Assembly: GCF_038070315.1 (NCBI RefSeq)
Contig: NZ_JBBPCC010000016.1
Location: 1 to 64,000, forward strand
Length of the DNA: 64,000 bases
Direction: 5' to 3'
From: Paenibacillus_G filicis
Lineage (GTDB): Bacteria; Bacillota; Bacilli; Paenibacillales; NBRC-103111
Made by a program: the position numbers and the translations under genes. This document shows, in pieces, positions 33,246-42,752 of this stretch; positions within the stretch are counted from its first letter, which is position 1; each line of letters starts with the position of its first letter. The notes beneath the pieces are model-generated. The model saw nothing but the letters and a program-made list of their open reading frames with translations. It did not search any database and was not told the DNA's origin.

Positions 33246-34319
33246 ATGGAATGGAAGCCGGAATGGTGGGGATGGGATGACGCGCTGGAAGCGGAGTTCG
33301 CCCCTTATCGGGAACATGGCTATGAGCCCGGGCGCGTGACGCTCGAGCATAAACGTTTATATCGGATTGTGACAGCGGCTGGTGAGCTGCTGGGCGAGGT
33401 ATCAGGCAAGCTGATGCATCAGGCCGCAGGCCGCGCAGATTACCCGGCTGTCGGCGACTGGGTAGCGCTGCAGCCGAGGCTGTCGGATGGGCGTGCCATC
33501 ATCCACGGACTTGTGCCACGGCGCAGCAAATTCTCGCGCCGGGCGGCAGGCCCGGCGGTGGAGGAACAGATTGTGGCCGCCAACGTGGACACGGTGTTTC
33601 TCGTGCATGCGCTGAACCAGGATTATAACCTGCGGAGGCTGGAGCGTTATCTGACGCTCGCTTATGAGAGCGGAGCGTCGCCTGTGATTCTGCTGAGCAA
33701 GGCGGATCTGTGTGAGGATGTGGAGGCACGTACCGCGGAGGTGGAGAGCATCGCCTTGGGGGTGCCGGTGCATGCCGTAAGCACGCTGCTGGGGGAAGGC
33801 TTGGACCCGCTTGCGGCCTACTTGCACCCTGGGAAGACCGTAGCGCTGCTCGGCTCGTCGGGAGCCGGGAAGTCGACACTGGTCAACCGGCTGTATGGCA
33901 GCGAGGTGCTGCGCACCGGCGGCATCCGCGAGGGAGACGACCGCGGGCGCCACACGACGACGCATCGGGAGCTGATCCGGCTGCCCGAGGGAGCGCTGCT
34001 GATCGATACGCCTGGGATGCGGGAGCTGCAGATGTGGGATGCCGACGCCGGACTCGGCACGGCGTTCGGCGATGTGGAGGAGCTGGCGCAGGCCTGCCGC
34101 TTCGGCGATTGCGGCCATGGCAGCGAGCCGGGCTGTGCCGTGCGGGCCGCGCTGGAGGATGGCACGCTGACCGCCGCCCGCTACCAGAACTATCTCAAGC
34201 TCCAGAAGGAGCTGGCGTTTGAAGCCCGGAAAGCGGACAGCTCACTGGCACGTGCAGAGAAAGACCGCTGGAAGAAAATTCACAGCGGGTTAAAAAATCA
34301 AATCAAGCGCCCCCGCTAG
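33246..34319 (+). CDS. rsgA: Ribosome small-subunit-dependent GTPase A
   Basis: A 357-residue circularly permuted GTPase that assists late 30S maturation. An OB-fold occupies about 1-105; the GTPase motifs then appear in permuted order: LLSKADL (G4), GSSGAGKSTLVN (G1), a Thr-bearing switch HTTTHRELI, and DTPGMREL (G3). The C-terminal zinc-binding region has CRFGDCGHGSEPGCAV. The start is uncertain: ATG 33246 lies 14 bases after GGAGG, ATG 33225 and GTG 33216 lie upstream with weaker sites. It is monocistronic and followed by a terminator. Confidence 0.9.
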   Translation: MEWKPEWWGWDDALEAEFAPYREHGYEPGRVTLEHKRLYRIVTAAGELLGEVSGKLMHQAAGRADYPAVGDWVALQPRLSDGRAIIHGLVPRRSKFSRRAAGPAVEEQIVAANVDTVFLVHALNQDYNLRRLERYLTLAYESGASPVILLSKADLCEDVEARTAEVESIALGVPVHAVSTLLGEGLDPLAAYLHPGKTVALLGSSGAGKSTLVNRLYGSEVLRTGGIREGDDRGRHTTTHRELIRLPEGALLIDTPGMRELQMWDADAGLGTAFGDVEELAQACRFGDCGHGSEPGCAVRAALEDGTLTAARYQNYLKLQKELAFEARKADSSLARAEKDRWKKIHSGLKNQIKRPR

Positions 34320-34339
34320 CCGGGGGAAAGCAACTCTCA

Positions 34340-34377
34340 GGTCCTTCTCCGAAATTGATTTGGAGAAAGGACTTTTT
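34340..34377 (+). terminator. Intrinsic terminator after rsgA
   Basis: GTCCTTCTCC pairs with GGAGAAAGGAC with one bulged A, followed by five Ts. An additional small CCCCCG/CGGGGG hairpin spans the rsgA stop codon. Confidence 0.75.
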
Positions 34378-34450
34378 GCTGCCGTCCGGTTGTGTTACCC
34401 TTAGAGAACCGACGTCAAGGCCGGACCCTAGAAAGCAGAGGTATGACAGC

Positions 34451-35701
34451 ATGTGGAAATCTCGTAACGTTTGGATCGTGCTCAGCGGCGAATTTGTAGC
34501 CGGACTCGGGCTCTGGATGTCTATTATTGCCAATCTGGAATTTATGCAGCAGCAGGTTCCATCGGATTTTATCAAATCCCTCATTATGTTTGCCGGGCTC
34601 GTCGCCGGGGTCGCCTTCGGGCCGCTCGCCGGGCGGGTCATCGATACGGTTTCGAAGAGAAAGGTGCTGCTCTACGCAAGCGCCGGCCGGATGCTGAGCG
34701 TAGGGTTCATGTTTATTGCGCTTCATCAGGAATCGGTCCTTTGGATGGTCGTCTTCTTCGTGTCGCTGCAGATATCAGCGGCCTTCTACTTCCCGGCGCT
34801 GCAATCGGTCATCCCGCTTATCGTACCGGAGCGGGATCTGCTCACGCTGAACGGGGTGCATATGAATGCAGGCACTCTGGCCCGCATCCTCGGTACGACG
34901 CTGGCCGGGCTGCTGCTGGCAGTGATGTCGCTGCAGGGGATGTACACGCTGTCGGTCATCGCCTATGCGCTGTTGTTCGCATCCACCTTCCTGCTGCAGG
35001 TGCAGGAGAGGAAGCTGGAGACTGCGCAGTCGGACACCGCAGGCGCTGAAGGCGGGACGCCGGGCGCTGCGGCTGCAGAGGCTGGCGGCAACTTCCCCGA
35101 GATGCTGCCGGAGCGGGGCTTCAAGGCTATCGTACCGCTGCTCCGCGCGCATCCTATGGTGATGACGGTGCTGCTGCTGACGATCGTGCCGACGCTGTTC
35201 ATCGGGGGCTTCAACCTGATGGTCATCAATATCAGCGAGCTGCAGCAAAGCGCAGGCATCAAGAGCTGGCTGTATGCGGTAGAGGGCATCAGCATTATCG
35301 TAACCGGCTTCCTGATCAAGCGCTTTGCGTCGGGCGGGTCCTTGCTGGGACGTTTGTTTCTGTTCGCCTCATTCGTAGCAGTCGCGCAGGCGTTATTATT
35401 CTTCGCGCAAATTCCGGCGCTATCGCTGCTGGCCTTCGGTATTTTCGGCATATCGGTCGGGGGCTTCTTCCCGGCGGCGGCGACACTGTTCCAGCATCAG
35501 ATTCCGAAGGCGTATCACGGGCGCTTCTTCTCCTTCCGCAGCATGCTGGACCGCGTGATGTTTCAGGTGGTGCTGCTCAGTACCGGCCTGCTGCTCGATA
35601 CGATCGGGCTCCAATGGATGGTACTGGTATACGGGATCGGGTCGCTGGTGCTGGTCGGCTGGCTGGCTGCCTACGAGAGAAAGCGCAGAGCGTCCGTGTA
35701 G
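34451..35701 (+). CDS. MFS transporter
   Basis: A 416-residue major facilitator protein with about 12 transmembrane helices. Family hallmarks are the loop 2-3 motif AGRVIDTVSKRKVLL and a central cytoplasmic loop (about residues 185-225) rich in Ala, Gly and Glu. The N-terminal helix WIVLSGEFVAGLGLWMSIIANL and the layout fit the drug/macrolide-efflux-like branch. AGAGG precedes the chosen ATG; a longer in-frame extension lacks a ribosome site and overlaps the terminator of rsgA. The substrate is unknown. Confidence 0.82.
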   Translation: MWKSRNVWIVLSGEFVAGLGLWMSIIANLEFMQQQVPSDFIKSLIMFAGLVAGVAFGPLAGRVIDTVSKRKVLLYASAGRMLSVGFMFIALHQESVLWMVVFFVSLQISAAFYFPALQSVIPLIVPERDLLTLNGVHMNAGTLARILGTTLAGLLLAVMSLQGMYTLSVIAYALLFASTFLLQVQERKLETAQSDTAGAEGGTPGAAAAEAGGNFPEMLPERGFKAIVPLLRAHPMVMTVLLLTIVPTLFIGGFNLMVINISELQQSAGIKSWLYAVEGISIIVTGFLIKRFASGGSLLGRLFLFASFVAVAQALLFFAQIPALSLLAFGIFGISVGGFFPAAATLFQHQIPKAYHGRFFSFRSMLDRVMFQVVLLSTGLLLDTIGLQWMVLVYGIGSLVLVGWLAAYERKRRASV

Positions 35702-35947
35702 ACAGGACAGGCTGTATAGAACGATAAGACCGGAGGGTAAGAGAACATCACAAGGCTTACTGGGAGGAATCAGCCCGCCGGCCCAATGGCAGAGTCAGGA
35801 CATAGCAGGATGTGTGGTTCAGGCGTGTGATTGAAGGAAGCGGCTTCAGCCTTGTCTGGAGAAAGCCGGCAGTCCCGAAGGAAAGCGGAATAGCGATTAT
35901 CCCTTAAGAATAGGAGAGCGGAGCGTTCAAGCTGCCCGTTCCTCTAT

Positions 35948-35975
35948 GAATCGGGACTCGCGATTCCGTTTTTTT
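35948..35975 (+). terminator. Candidate terminator in the gap at 35702-36140
   Basis: GAATCG and CGATTC (or the alternative CGGGA/TTCCG) can pair, directly followed by seven Ts. The stem is short. The rest of this 439-base gap shows no convincing gene; only the ribosome site GGAGGAG before 36141 and a TTGCG/CGCAA inverted repeat near 36035 stand out. Confidence 0.4.
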
Positions 35976-36140
35976 CGTTGTTAGGCGGCTGAAAAGGGTT
36001 GAATACGGATGCTGCTCACATAATTTCCCACAATGTTGCGATAGGATGTCCGCAATTGCCCTGTATATTGTGAAGCAAGGGGAGGGAACAAGGTTCCCGG
36101 CATCATCCCCAAATCATCACCGTACAGGAGGAGTTTATAG

Positions 36141-36890
36141 ATGAGACTGACATGGAAGCAAAGACTGGTACACACTGGCATGGCCGCTATCGTACTGACG
36201 ATGGCCGCAGGAGGAATCGGCGGAGCGTCTGCCGCCGAGGAGAAAGGAACGGAGCAAGCGAAGTCTTCCGGCAAAGCCGCCATTCGCGTGATGGGCACGG
36301 TTACTCACGGCTTGCTGCAAAATCCCGTGCATGAACGTCAATACTGGAAGCTGCTGGCCGCGACTTATGCACCAGATACATCGGCCGCATGGGCGACAGC
36401 GCTGGAGGAGCGCAAGCAGGCGGAAGCCGCTTTGCCGGGTCCTTTCGGGAAGACCAATGTTTTGTATAAAGGCGCTGCCGTGACAGAATCCTCGCTCACG
36501 ACAGATCGACTCCCGGCTGAACTCCAAGTCTCGACGGAGCCCTTGAAGGAAGGGGAGAAGGGCACGTTCACTTTGAGACTGAAGAGCTTGGATGTCAACG
36601 GTGAGCCAGCCCAACCTGTAGAAGGCGGACAAACGGAGGTAATCTTTAAGAAGGCCATCCCATTGGAGGCAGGCGATGATATAATCAAGACGGAGCTGCC
36701 GGCGGAAATCAAGCGTCAGCAGCAGCTGTCCGAAGCTATTGAACAAGGGGATAGCCAGGCCATTCGTGGGTTACTGCCGCAGCTTCTGGAAGATTACAAG
36801 AAGCAAACCGAGTCGATCCGTACGCTGGCTGAGAAGCTGAAGGAGCAAAAAACGGACGATATCAAGTCGGTACCTGCTGAAAACGAATAG
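36141..36890 (+). CDS. Exported protein of unknown function
   Basis: A 249-residue protein with a signal peptide (hydrophobic AAIVLTMAAGGIGGASAAEE, cleavage after ASA near residue 31). The mature part is charged: the first half holds VHERQYWKLLAATYAPDTSAAWATALEERKQAEAAL and the second is predominantly helical, with KRQQQLSEAIEQGDSQAIRGLLPQLLEDYKKQTESIRTLAEKLKEQ suggesting a coiled coil. Gaps of conserved Cys are absent. GGAGGAG precedes the ATG. It lies 178 bases before a two-component system on the same strand, so it may be its target or accessory. I do not recognise the family. Confidence 0.7.
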   Translation: MRLTWKQRLVHTGMAAIVLTMAAGGIGGASAAEEKGTEQAKSSGKAAIRVMGTVTHGLLQNPVHERQYWKLLAATYAPDTSAAWATALEERKQAEAALPGPFGKTNVLYKGAAVTESSLTTDRLPAELQVSTEPLKEGEKGTFTLRLKSLDVNGEPAQPVEGGQTEVIFKKAIPLEAGDDIIKTELPAEIKRQQQLSEAIEQGDSQAIRGLLPQLLEDYKKQTESIRTLAEKLKEQKTDDIKSVPAENE

Positions 36891-36914
36891 TTGACGAGTG
36901 CGGGCTGCTGTCCG

Positions 36915-36934
36915 GCTGAGACGCCGCTGAGACG
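36915..36934. repeat. Two 9-bp direct repeats spaced by 11 bp before a response-regulator gene
   Basis: GCTGAGACG occurs at 36915 and again at 36926, exactly 11 bases apart. On the minus strand the cores read TCTCAG, reminiscent of the TTCAG heptamers elsewhere in the window. It lies about 140 bases before the response-regulator ATG. Only two copies exist, so this could be chance. Confidence 0.35.
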
Positions 36935-36988
36935 GCTCGTCATGGACAGCGGAGGACGCAAGGATAAGTTCAGGCCATAAGGCCGAGT

Positions 36989-37028
36989 AAGCCGGGATGG
37001 AGCCAGCAGGTGGCTTGCATCCCGGCTT
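36989..37028. repeat. Long stem-loop before the response-regulator gene
   Basis: AAGCCGGGATG and CATCCCGGCTT are perfect 11-base arms; the loop contains a further GCCA/TGGC pairing. There is no U-tract. It lies between the exported-protein gene and the response-regulator gene and may terminate or stabilise the first transcript. Confidence 0.6.
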
Positions 37029-37068
37029 GACCGGCGTTGAATGACGAAGTGCGGGAGGGAGATCGGAG

Positions 37069-37776
37069 ATGTATCGCGTTTTTCTAGTAGAGGATGAAGA
37101 GCATCTGAGAGGCGTATTGGCCGCTTATCTGGAGAAGGAGGGGTGGCAGGTGCGCTCGTTCCCTGATGGAGTTGCTGCACAAGCGGCTATCGGAGAACGG
37201 CCGGACCTGTGGGTCCTCGACATTATGCTTCCCGGCGGTGTGGACGGCTACAGACTCGTCCGTGAGATCAAGGCAGACCGTCCGCTGATGCCGGTGATCT
37301 TCATCTCGGCACGCGATGCCGACATCGACCGCATCATCGGACTGGAGCTCGGGAGCGATGATTACCTGGCGAAGCCTTTTCTGCCCCGTGAGCTGGTGGT
37401 TCGTACGCGCAAGCTGCTCGAACGCGTGTACGGACCGGGTACGGGCAGGGGAGGAGAGGCGACTAGCCCTGCGATGGATAGGCAGCCGAAGGTGGCGCTC
37501 CCTCCCTATATGATCGACGAGTCTGCGAGAAGGGTAGAGGATGGACGGGGAGAGGCAATCGAGCTGACCTCCAAGGAATTCGAGCTGCTGCTGTATTTGG
37601 CTGGGCACAAGGGACAGGTGTTGGAGCGTGAGCAGGTGCTGTCTGCGGTGTGGGGGACGGATTATTACGGCTCGGACCGGGTGGTGGACGATCTGGTGCG
37701 GAGACTTCGCCGCAAGCTGCCTGACCTGCGGCTGGAGACGGTATACGGATATGGCTATAGGATGGTGAAGGTATGA
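37069..37776 (+). CDS. OmpR/PhoB-family response regulator
   Basis: A 235-residue regulator. The receiver has EDE, phospho-acceptor Asp51 (LWVLDIMLPGGVDGY) and Lys in DDYLAKPFLPRE. An unusually long basic linker (about residues 118-150, GTGRGGEATSPAMDRQPK) precedes the winged helix, which has recognition region GSDRVVDDLVRRLRRKL and ends ETVYGYGYRM. GGGAGGGAGA precedes the ATG. Its stop overlaps the kinase start as ATGA. Confidence 0.9.
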   Translation: MYRVFLVEDEEHLRGVLAAYLEKEGWQVRSFPDGVAAQAAIGERPDLWVLDIMLPGGVDGYRLVREIKADRPLMPVIFISARDADIDRIIGLELGSDDYLAKPFLPRELVVRTRKLLERVYGPGTGRGGEATSPAMDRQPKVALPPYMIDESARRVEDGRGEAIELTSKEFELLLYLAGHKGQVLEREQVLSAVWGTDYYGSDRVVDDLVRRLRRKLPDLRLETVYGYGYRMVKV

Positions 37777-39431
37777 GAGTGGGACAATGGCCGATGGCCG
37801 TCAAGCTGTGGGGCGTGTTTGCTGCGCTGACCTTGTGTATCTTCGTGCTGCTGGCCGTGCTGCTGCCCTGGCTGCTCAAAGGTTTTTTTACCGACCAGCT
37901 CTATGATATTCTGGCAGATTCCCAGGTTGGTGTTCATCTGGAGTACAGGCAGACGCCGGTTGAACCAGGCGTCTTGGCCACGATGGGAAATCTGCTGCAC
38001 AAGCAGACGGAGGCCGCTGTGGGAGCCGTAAATCCCAGGTACGCGTACCCTCTGATATCCACCACACAGACGGTTGGGCCGGTAACCCCCTGGGCGGAAA
38101 CGGCTGTTGCGCGCGCTACTGCCACAATCGGTCAAGCCGGAGAGCTTCCGGCTGAGAGGATGCTCATCCAGATGGCCCCTGTGATGCCAAGAAGCGGATT
38201 AGGTGCGGATGGGCAGGTGGTGCGGCACTTCGTGATTGGCAGAAATCAGGCACCCGCAGACACCCGCGAGATGGCCGCCACTCTTCAGCGGATAGACATG
38301 CCGGCAACTCCGGGCATTGCCTTACAGTTGTCCCCCGGCGCTCTTCCGGCTCAGGCTATAGCGACGATCGAGCAGAACGCGTACAACCAGACGCAGCGAT
38401 TGGAGAAATACAAGCTGGATGTCAACAATGAGAGCATGCTGTATGTCATTCGCAAGGAATTGCTAGGCGGGCAGCCCAACTATATTGTCTCCTACGCCTC
38501 CAGTCATTACCGCAATGATCTGGTTACGGCCATGTTCTGGAGATTGATGCTGCTGCTCGTCGGCTTGCTCGTCGTCAGTTGGCTGCCCTGTATGGCGCTG
38601 GCCAAGTATTTGACTCGCCCATTGGTGCAGATGGAGCAGCACGTAGGAAGGCTGGCGCAACGGGATTGGCATGAGCCACTAGAGACAGGAAGCCGTCGTG
38701 ACGAAATAGGCCGCTTGGCCAAGGCGATCGAAGCGATGCGTCAACGGCTGGTCAGACAGGACAAGTCGCAGCAGTTTTTCCTGCAGCATATCTCTCATGA
38801 ACTGAAGACGCCCGTGATGGTCATCCGCAGCTATGCGCAGTCTATTCTGGACGGTGTGTTCCCCAAAGGCTCTCTGGCCGGAAGCCTGGGTGTGATCATG
38901 AAGGAATCGGAGCGGCTGGAGAAGCGGATTCGAGACCTGCTCATCCTGAACAAGCTGAACTATTTTTCTACACGGGAGAAGCCCCACGAGCCCTTCGACG
39001 TAAAGTCCGTCGTGGACGATACGATCGAAAGGCTGAAATATCGCCGTCCTGAGATCGAATGGGAGCTCGACCTGGAGGCGGACGCAGAACTCCGCGGGGA
39101 CCGGGAGCAGTGGGGCATCGCTTTTGAAAATCTGTTGGATAATCAGCTGCGCTACGCGCAGAGTTGCATCCGGGTATCCGTGACCGCGGGCTCGCCTCCC
39201 GCCATCAGGGTCGCCAATGACGGGCCTCCCCTGGAGGAAAGTGAGCTTGAAGGCTTATTCGAGCCGTTCCGTACAGGCGGCAGCGGTCAATTCGGTCTCG
39301 GCCTTGCTATCGTCCGGCAGATCGCCGGCAATCACGGGATGAACGTACGCGCCGTCAATGAGGATGGCGGTGTAGCGTTCTATATGGAAGCCGGGACTGA
39401 AACCCAGGTTCCGGAGGAGCGAGCCTCCTAA
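37773..39431 (+). CDS. Sensor histidine kinase (HAMP-HisKA-HATPase)
   Basis: A 552-residue kinase. Transmembrane segments near 11-33 and 255-275 enclose an extracytoplasmic domain of about 220 residues without a recognised fold. HAMP follows (about 276-330), then HisKA (HISHELKTPVMVIRSYAQSI, His342) and the ATPase domain (NLLDNQLRYAQ, VANDGPPL, GQFGLGLAIVRQIAGNHG). It is coupled to the preceding regulator by a 4-base overlap. The ligand is unknown; the upstream exported protein may be part of the same response. Confidence 0.9.
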   Translation: MRVGQWPMAVKLWGVFAALTLCIFVLLAVLLPWLLKGFFTDQLYDILADSQVGVHLEYRQTPVEPGVLATMGNLLHKQTEAAVGAVNPRYAYPLISTTQTVGPVTPWAETAVARATATIGQAGELPAERMLIQMAPVMPRSGLGADGQVVRHFVIGRNQAPADTREMAATLQRIDMPATPGIALQLSPGALPAQAIATIEQNAYNQTQRLEKYKLDVNNESMLYVIRKELLGGQPNYIVSYASSHYRNDLVTAMFWRLMLLLVGLLVVSWLPCMALAKYLTRPLVQMEQHVGRLAQRDWHEPLETGSRRDEIGRLAKAIEAMRQRLVRQDKSQQFFLQHISHELKTPVMVIRSYAQSILDGVFPKGSLAGSLGVIMKESERLEKRIRDLLILNKLNYFSTREKPHEPFDVKSVVDDTIERLKYRRPEIEWELDLEADAELRGDREQWGIAFENLLDNQLRYAQSCIRVSVTAGSPPAIRVANDGPPLEESELEGLFEPFRTGGSGQFGLGLAIVRQIAGNHGMNVRAVNEDGGVAFYMEAGTETQVPEERAS

Positions 39432-39458
39432 AGAGCGCTCATGCTCAGCCCCTTATTC

Positions 39459-39944
39459 TTACTCCCCTGGCCACTCTTCCTTGGATGGGCCATAGACGCC
39501 AGGAACCTTCAGACCGGCTTGACGCATGAGGATCGTCATCTGTGCACGATGGTGGACTTCATGATTGATCAGAATGTGAAGCGTCAGGCCATTGGGCCAG
39601 GCATCCCCGTACATGTCGGTAGTATCCGTCAGCGTGCTGTCTGTCCATTGGGTACGTACCGCTTCCGCTGCCGCCTGCGAGGCTTGTTCATAGGCTTGAA
39701 CGAGTCCCTGTGCCGTTGTCGGCTGGACGGTGTGCTCATCGGCGGCATCGAAGCGAAGCCCTGTCCGCGAAAGCATCTCATGGTAGGTCGTGACGATATG
39801 CCAGGCAAGATCCCCGAGCTTTCGGAATCCCGGTGCGACCTCCTGATTGAGCGATTCATCGCTCAGAGCGCGGAACACCTTGAGCGTCGAGCCGCTCTCC
39901 AGCTTGAGTTCCTCTTCGAAGGCAGCGATACTGTGAATAAACAT
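39459..39944 (-). CDS. DinB/YfiT-family protein
   Basis: A 161-residue four-helix-bundle protein of the DinB superfamily, whose members are metal-dependent hydrolases or thiol (for example bacillithiol) transferases. Candidate metal ligands are the His in LGDLAWHIVTTYHEML and the HxxxH pair in LTLHILINHEVHHRAQMTILMRQAG. The chosen ATG (MFIHSIAAFEEE) has AAAGGAGAG upstream; a longer in-frame extension has none. It is convergent with the kinase gene. Confidence 0.83.
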   Translation of the reverse strand: MFIHSIAAFEEELKLESGSTLKVFRALSDESLNQEVAPGFRKLGDLAWHIVTTYHEMLSRTGLRFDAADEHTVQPTTAQGLVQAYEQASQAAAEAVRTQWTDSTLTDTTDMYGDAWPNGLTLHILINHEVHHRAQMTILMRQAGLKVPGVYGPSKEEWPGE

Positions 39945-40167
39945 GATTGGATGTCTCTCCTTTGACGGGCATATAGGCCTGCTCCTGGTCTGTCCGTAGG
40001 CGAAAGCCGCGCACAGAAATAAACAGGCCTGTCCATAGTATAACAAATCTGGCACATTCTCACGATTTGTTGTTTCTTTTTGGATGTAAGCGGTTTAAAA
40101 TAAGAGGAGGGGCCCTGCATGTTCTCAACGAAGCTCTCATAGGGTAGATCAAAAGGAGGCGGCAACG

Positions 40168-40302
40168 ATGAATGAAGAAGCGCTCTACACTGTTGTCACA
40201 GAAGAGAATACGTATCTTTTTGAGACCGAAGAGAATTTTTTCGACTTCATGTCTGAGCAGAACTCCGTACTGGTCATTAATCGAATTGAGAAAAGGGACT
40301 GA
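40168..40302 (+). CDS. Small acidic protein, 44 residues
   Basis: An open frame of 44 codons starting MNEEALYTVVTEENTY and ending VINRIEKRD. It has a perfect AAAAGGAGG ribosome site 7 bases before ATG. The composition is acidic (about a dozen Glu/Asp) with several aromatic residues, unlike a chance frame in this G+C-rich DNA. The gene is followed by a terminator-like hairpin at 40360. No family is recognised and no transmembrane segment is seen. Confidence 0.65.
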   Translation: MNEEALYTVVTEENTYLFETEENFFDFMSEQNSVLVINRIEKRD

Positions 40303-40359
40303 TCCAGCTCGACTGACCGCAATCCCGAATCGGGCCCTGATATGTCTGTTAGGCCAAGC

Positions 40360-40403
40360 GACGGTTTCCTCTGATGTCTTGCGGAGGGCAGCCGTCCTTT
40401 TTT
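40360..40403 (+). terminator. Terminator-like hairpin after the 44-residue gene
   Basis: GACGG/CCGTC and inner CCTC/GAGG pairs form an interrupted stem with a large loop, followed by CTTTTTT. Confidence 0.5.
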
Positions 40404-40508
40404 AATGCTATGACCTGTGCAGAAACGCCGGAGCGAAAGATTTTCCAGCATAGATTGTACCGGCCGCCTATCGGGTATTGTAAGCATACAAGGAGGTGCG
40501 CAGATAAC

Positions 40509-40781
40509 ATGACCAAGATCGCGGTGACGCTTCTGGTGCTGGCAGCCGCTCATTTCGAGCTATGGAGAACGCTCCCTGACCGAACAGGTAAGCAAGCGAC
40601 CGGTGTGCTTCTGCTGTTTCTCGTGCTTGCCGCGCCTTTGTCCTATCTGGCTTATGACGATTATCGGCATCAATACCCGGATGCCAATATCGGACTGGGG
40701 CTAGCCTTGATGTTCACATGGGCTGTCACGCTTCTGCTGGCGGCGGTCAGCGTGATCCGCAGGCTGCGCGGTCCCAGGTAA
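40509..40781 (+). CDS. Small membrane protein, 90 residues
   Basis: A 90-residue protein with three hydrophobic segments (about 4-16, 27-44 and 60-80) and a basic C-terminus (RRLRGPR), so it should sit in the cytoplasmic membrane. AAGGAGGTG precedes the ATG at 40509; the frame is open further upstream but without a ribosome site. It lies just before the glnS terminator and converges on glnS. I do not recognise the family. Confidence 0.68.
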   Translation: MTKIAVTLLVLAAAHFELWRTLPDRTGKQATGVLLLFLVLAAPLSYLAYDDYRHQYPDANIGLGLALMFTWAVTLLLAAVSVIRRLRGPR

Positions 40782-40818
40782 GGGCCAGTAGCTCTGTTGT
40801 ACCGACTCGGCAGGAAGC

Positions 40819-40851
40819 AAACAGGCCCTTTCCTGATGGAAGGGCCTGTTT
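40819..40851. terminator. Terminator between the small membrane protein gene and glnS
   Basis: AAACAGGCCCTTTCC and GGAAGGGCCTGTTT form a long stem with one bulged T around a TGAT loop. On the minus strand the tail after the stem is TTTGCTTCC. Confidence 0.8.
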
Positions 40852-40862
40852 GTCAGCGCATT

Positions 40863-42536
<1,674 letters not shown>

Positions 42537-42752
42537 GGGGGTTCCATCCTTTCTCTATGGGGTTTCCTAAAATCTATTACTCTCTATAATACACAAAATC
42601 GGTCGTAAATATAATGGTTTTCGGCAGTAATCTACGAAACCCGGCAGCCGGAGAGCCGGCGACGTACAAATATATAGTAACAAAGTACCAAATCCAGTAA
42701 AATAGTAGCAAGCTACACGAAAAAGAGGGAAGTACAAAGGGGCGAACGTGGT

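Noticed and set aside
33216..33250. A GTG start at 33216 for rsgA
   Set aside because: The local ribosome site is weak and the family usually begins near the WxxxWWGW region; ATG 33246 was chosen with the uncertainty noted.
35702..36140. A hidden gene in the gap after the MFS transporter
   Set aside because: No frame has a ribosome site plus coding-like composition; only a weak terminator and short repeats are visible.
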